Assembly: GCA_009733745.1 (NCBI GenBank)
Contig: WNWL01000006.1
Location: 1-64,000, forward strand
Source of the DNA: Oceanobacillus sp. HTM 045
GTDB lineage: Bacteria; Pseudomonadota; Alphaproteobacteria; Rhodobacterales; Rhodobacteraceae
DNA: 64,000 nucleotides
Reading direction: 5' to 3'
In this document: positions 61,810 through 64,000 of the stretch, in pieces
Numbering within the stretch: position 1 is the stretch's first letter
Layout of the letters: each line of letters begins with the position of its first letter
Made by a program: the position numbers and the translations under genes
Notes under the pieces: model-generated
What the model saw: only the letters and a program-made list of their open reading frames with translations
What the model was told of the DNA's origin: nothing
Databases searched by the model: none

Positions 61810-63576
61810 ATGGACCAGTATACCCTCAACCTGCTGTTCGTGGGCGCGACCTTCGCGCTCTACATCGGCATCGCGGTCTGGGCCCGGGCGGGTTCGACCT
61901 CGGAATTCTATGCCGCTGGCCGGGGCGTGCACCCCGTCACCAACGGCATGGCCACCGCGGCTGACTGGATGTCGGCGGCCTCCTTCATCTCGATGGCGGG
62001 GCTGATCGCCTTCACGGGATACGACAACTCCAGCTTCCTGATGGGCTGGACCGGCGGCTACGTGCTGCTGGCGCTGCTGCTTGCTCCCTACCTGCGCAAG
62101 TTCGGCAAGTTCACGGTGCCCGAGTTCATCGGTGACCGCTTCTACTCGAAGACCGCGCGTCTCGTCGCCGTGGCCTGCCTGATCATCGCGTCGATCACCT
62201 ACGTCATCGGCCAGATGACCGGCGTGGGTGTGGCGTTCTCGCGCTTCCTCGAGGTCGAGGTCGAGACCGGCCTCTTCATCGGCGCTGCGATCGTGTTCTT
62301 CTACGCGGTGCTCGGCGGCATGAAGGGCGTGACCTACACTCAGGTCGCTCAGTACTGCGTGCTGATCCTCGCCTACACGGTTCCTGCGATCTTCATCTCG
62401 CTGCAGCTCACCGGCAACGCGTTGCCGCCGCTGGGCCTCTTCGGCGAGCACACCGCTTCGGGCGTTCCGCTGCTGGAGAAGCTTGACCAGGTGATCCAGG
62501 AACTGGGCTTCAACAGCTATACCGGCCACCACACCTCGACCTTCAACATGGTGCTCTTCACGCTGAGCCTGATGATCGGCACCGCGGGTCTGCCGCACGT
62601 GATCATCCGGTTCTTCACCGTGCCGAAGGTGGCGGATGCGCGCTGGTCGGCTGGTTGGGCGCTGGTGTTCATCGCGCTGCTCTACCTGACCGCCCCCGCG
62701 GTTGGCGCCATGGCGCGGCTGAACCTGGTCGACACGATCTACCCCGAGGGCCCGAAGGCAGAGGCGATCCTCTATGAAGAGCGTCCCGACTGGATGAAGA
62801 ACTGGGAGGTCACCGGTCTCCTGTCCTTCGAGGACCTGAACGGCGACGGCCGGATCCAGTACTACAACGACACGTCCGAGGACTTCGCCACGACCGCGGA
62901 AGCCGCCGGGTGGAAGGGATCCGAGCTGACGGTGAACCGCGACATCCTCGTGCTCGCCAACCCGGAGATCGCCAACCTCCCCGGCTGGGTCATCGCCCTG
63001 GTCGCGGCAGGCGGCCTCGCGGCGGCGCTATCGACGGCGGCGGGCCTTCTGCTGGCGATCTCGTCGGCCGTGTCGCACGACCTGATGAAGGGCGCGCTCA
63101 CGCCGAAGATCTCGGAGAAGGGCGAGTTGCTGGCAGCACGCATCTCGATGGCCGTGGCCATCGGCGTGGCGACCTGGCTCGGGCTGAACCCGCCGGGCTT
63201 CGCGGCCCAGACGGTTGCGCTGGCCTTCGGTCTTGCGGCGGCGTCGATCTTCCCGGCCCTGATGATGGGCATCTTCTCCAAGAGGGTGAACAACATCGGC
63301 GCCGTGGCGGGCATGCTCGCGGGTATCGGTGTGACGCTGGTCTACATCTTCCTGCACAAGGGCTGGCTGTTCATCCCGGACACCAACAGCTTCACCGACG
63401 CCGACCCGCTGCTCTTCGGCATCAAGTCGACGGCGTTCGGTGCGGTGGGTGCCCTGATCAACTTCGTGGTTGCCATTGCGGTCAGCCGCGCGACGCAGGA
63501 GCCGCCGGAGGAGATCCAGGAGCTGGTCGAGAGCATCCGGGTTCCCCGCGGGGCCGGTGCGGCCACGGCCCACTGA
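61810..63576 (+). CDS. Sodium/solute symporter (ActP-like, VC_2705 subfamily)
   Basis: The 588-residue membrane protein is an SSS-family carrier of the VC_2705 type. N-terminal blocks include YIGIAVWARAGSTSEFYAAG and MATAADWMSAASFISMAGLI, with the Na+-site region, then LVAVACLIIASITYVIGQMT and PHVIIRFFTVPKVADARWSA. An insert with LLSFEDLNGDGRIQYYND (about residues 337-354) is the loop that distinguishes this group from classical ActP. With the DUF4212 protein and acs nearby, acetate or a related short acid is the likely substrate. A strong hairpin follows the gene. Confidence 0.94.
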   Translation: MDQYTLNLLFVGATFALYIGIAVWARAGSTSEFYAAGRGVHPVTNGMATAADWMSAASFISMAGLIAFTGYDNSSFLMGWTGGYVLLALLLAPYLRKFGKFTVPEFIGDRFYSKTARLVAVACLIIASITYVIGQMTGVGVAFSRFLEVEVETGLFIGAAIVFFYAVLGGMKGVTYTQVAQYCVLILAYTVPAIFISLQLTGNALPPLGLFGEHTASGVPLLEKLDQVIQELGFNSYTGHHTSTFNMVLFTLSLMIGTAGLPHVIIRFFTVPKVADARWSAGWALVFIALLYLTAPAVGAMARLNLVDTIYPEGPKAEAILYEERPDWMKNWEVTGLLSFEDLNGDGRIQYYNDTSEDFATTAEAAGWKGSELTVNRDILVLANPEIANLPGWVIALVAAGGLAAALSTAAGLLLAISSAVSHDLMKGALTPKISEKGELLAARISMAVAIGVATWLGLNPPGFAAQTVALAFGLAAASIFPALMMGIFSKRVNNIGAVAGMLAGIGVTLVYIFLHKGWLFIPDTNSFTDADPLLFGIKSTAFGAVGALINFVVAIAVSRATQEPPEEIQELVESIRVPRGAGAATAH

Positions 63577-63584
63577 CGACGAAC

Positions 63585-63609
63585 GGACGGGCCCTGCGTG
63601 GGCCCGTCC
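63585..63609 (+). terminator. Hairpin terminator after the symporter gene
   Basis: The 10-bp stem GGACGGGCCC / GGGCCCGTCC is perfect, with a 5-base loop (TGCGT), 8 bases after the symporter stop. The downstream sequence ATCCCTTCGC has only a short T/C run. It most likely separates the symporter from the following gene. Confidence 0.7.
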
Positions 63610-63650
63610 ATCCCTTCGCGCAAAAGCGCGCCAGCGGGAAAGCGACGGCC

Positions 63651-64000
63651 ATGCCGCAGACGACCGACGACATCGCGACCTTCCTGGCCAAGCAGCATCC
63701 CTACGACGCCCTGCTCCCCGCCAAGCAACGCGAGATCGCGGAGCGGATCGCTTGCAGGGAAGTCCCTGCCGACGGCCAGATCTACCGCATCGGCGAATTG
63801 CTGGAGGGCATCTACATCGTCGCCCGCGGCGAGGTTGAGATCCAGGGAACCGGGGGCGACGTGCTCTCGCTTCTCGGTCCCGGCAACAGCTTCGGCGAGC
63901 GCGGCCTCATGCGCACGGGCCATGCCGTCACATCGGCGCGCGCCCTGAGCGACACCGCGCTCTACGTCCTCCCCGCCGCCAGCTTCCACGAACTTGTCCA
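63651..64000 (+). CDS. Cyclic-nucleotide-binding / DUF294-type protein (N-terminal part, runs off window)
   Basis: From the ATG at 63651 the visible 116 residues start MPQTTDDIATFLAKQHPYDA and contain a cyclic-nucleotide-binding beta roll: GQIYRIGELLEGIYIVARGE, VEIQGTGGDVLSLLGPGNSF, GERGLMRTGHAVTSARALSD. In this genomic context (after DUF4212/SSS symporters) the gene usually encodes a cNMP-CBS-DUF294 nucleotidyltransferase-like signalling protein of about 600 residues. That would predict CBS and nucleotidyltransferase domains beyond the window, which cannot be checked. It probably controls the symporter or acs output. Confidence 0.8.
   Translation, partial: MPQTTDDIATFLAKQHPYDALLPAKQREIAERIACREVPADGQIYRIGELLEGIYIVARGEVEIQGTGGDVLSLLGPGNSFGERGLMRTGHAVTSARALSDTALYVLPAASFHELV

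Noticed and set aside
61372-62598. A 408-codon minus-strand frame over adk and the symporter
   Set aside because: It is antisense to three well-supported genes, rich in His/Asp/Arg as expected of a complementary frame, and without domains.

Overview
The window is GC-rich DNA from an alphaproteobacterium, most likely a Rhodobacterales-type genome. The evidence is the GC-rich codon use, the relatives I recognise for the GroES/GroEL, CopA/CopB, TctABC and BCCT genes, and the tight ATGA/GTGA operon overlaps. No rRNA, tRNA, CRISPR or phage structural genes were seen. IS3-type remnants, truncated genes and one nonsense-riddled gene mark the first 16 kb as accessory DNA. From about 26.7 kb onward the window is a well-kept catabolic and transport region.

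Region 1 (0-4.5 kb): a recombinase tail, a decayed IS3-family element inserted in nhaA (only the nhaA 5' end survives), a tiny basic protein, and a groES-groEL operon.

Region 2 (4.6-15.6 kb): a mirror-image cluster. Left arm: Crp/Fnr regulator, small lysine-rich protein, small membrane protein (a pseudogene here), LPAGDYE protein, MNTPEW membrane protein, Cys-repeat exported protein. The same genes recur in inverted order and orientation in the right arm, where the Crp/Fnr gene is truncated. Two transglutaminase-like proteins and further small proteins sit in the centre. Four intergenic dyads of the form CTNAC-N4-GTYAG lie at the promoters of both arms. Their 14-bp N4 geometry is that of FNR-type sites, so the local Crp/Fnr protein is the obvious candidate regulator. 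None of the cluster's own small proteins has a function I recognise, and this is the best candidate for an undescribed system.

Region 3 (15.7-26.5 kb): an IS3 remnant abuts a 5'-truncated AraC gene. A copper-resistance block follows (DUF411, copB, copA, cupredoxin, His/Cys-rich protein), then a redox/stress block (CMD peroxidase-like, DUF1348, AraC regulator, Tat-type cysteine hydrolase, YHS protein, DUF2177). A decayed second copy of the AraC tail at about 25.9 kb makes a direct repeat around this island. Two 40-bp sites with a 21-bp internal repeat precede the CMD and hydrolase genes on either side of the intact AraC gene.

Region 4 (26.7-46 kb): catabolic operons. These are an NDP-forming acyl-CoA ligase/amidohydrolase/LysR operon; a GntR-headed racemase/isomerase operon divergent from a seven-gene ABC transporter-SMP30-SDR-hydroxyacid dehydrogenase operon; and a LysR gene divergent from a MttB-like/flavin oxidoreductase/TPP-enzyme operon.

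Region 5 (46-58.3 kb): a tripartite tricarboxylate transporter system (tctA, tctB and a separate tctC) with an enolase-superfamily enzyme, a DapA-like lyase, a GntR regulator and a 2-hydroxyacid dehydrogenase. A matching palindrome lies at both promoters. It is followed by a second operon of FAD oxidoreductase, BCCT transporter, enolase-superfamily enzyme and GntR regulator.

Region 6 (58.7-64 kb): an acetate module of acetyl-CoA synthetase, adenylate kinase, the DUF4212/SSS symporter pair and the start of a cyclic-nucleotide-binding (DUF294-type) protein that runs off the window.
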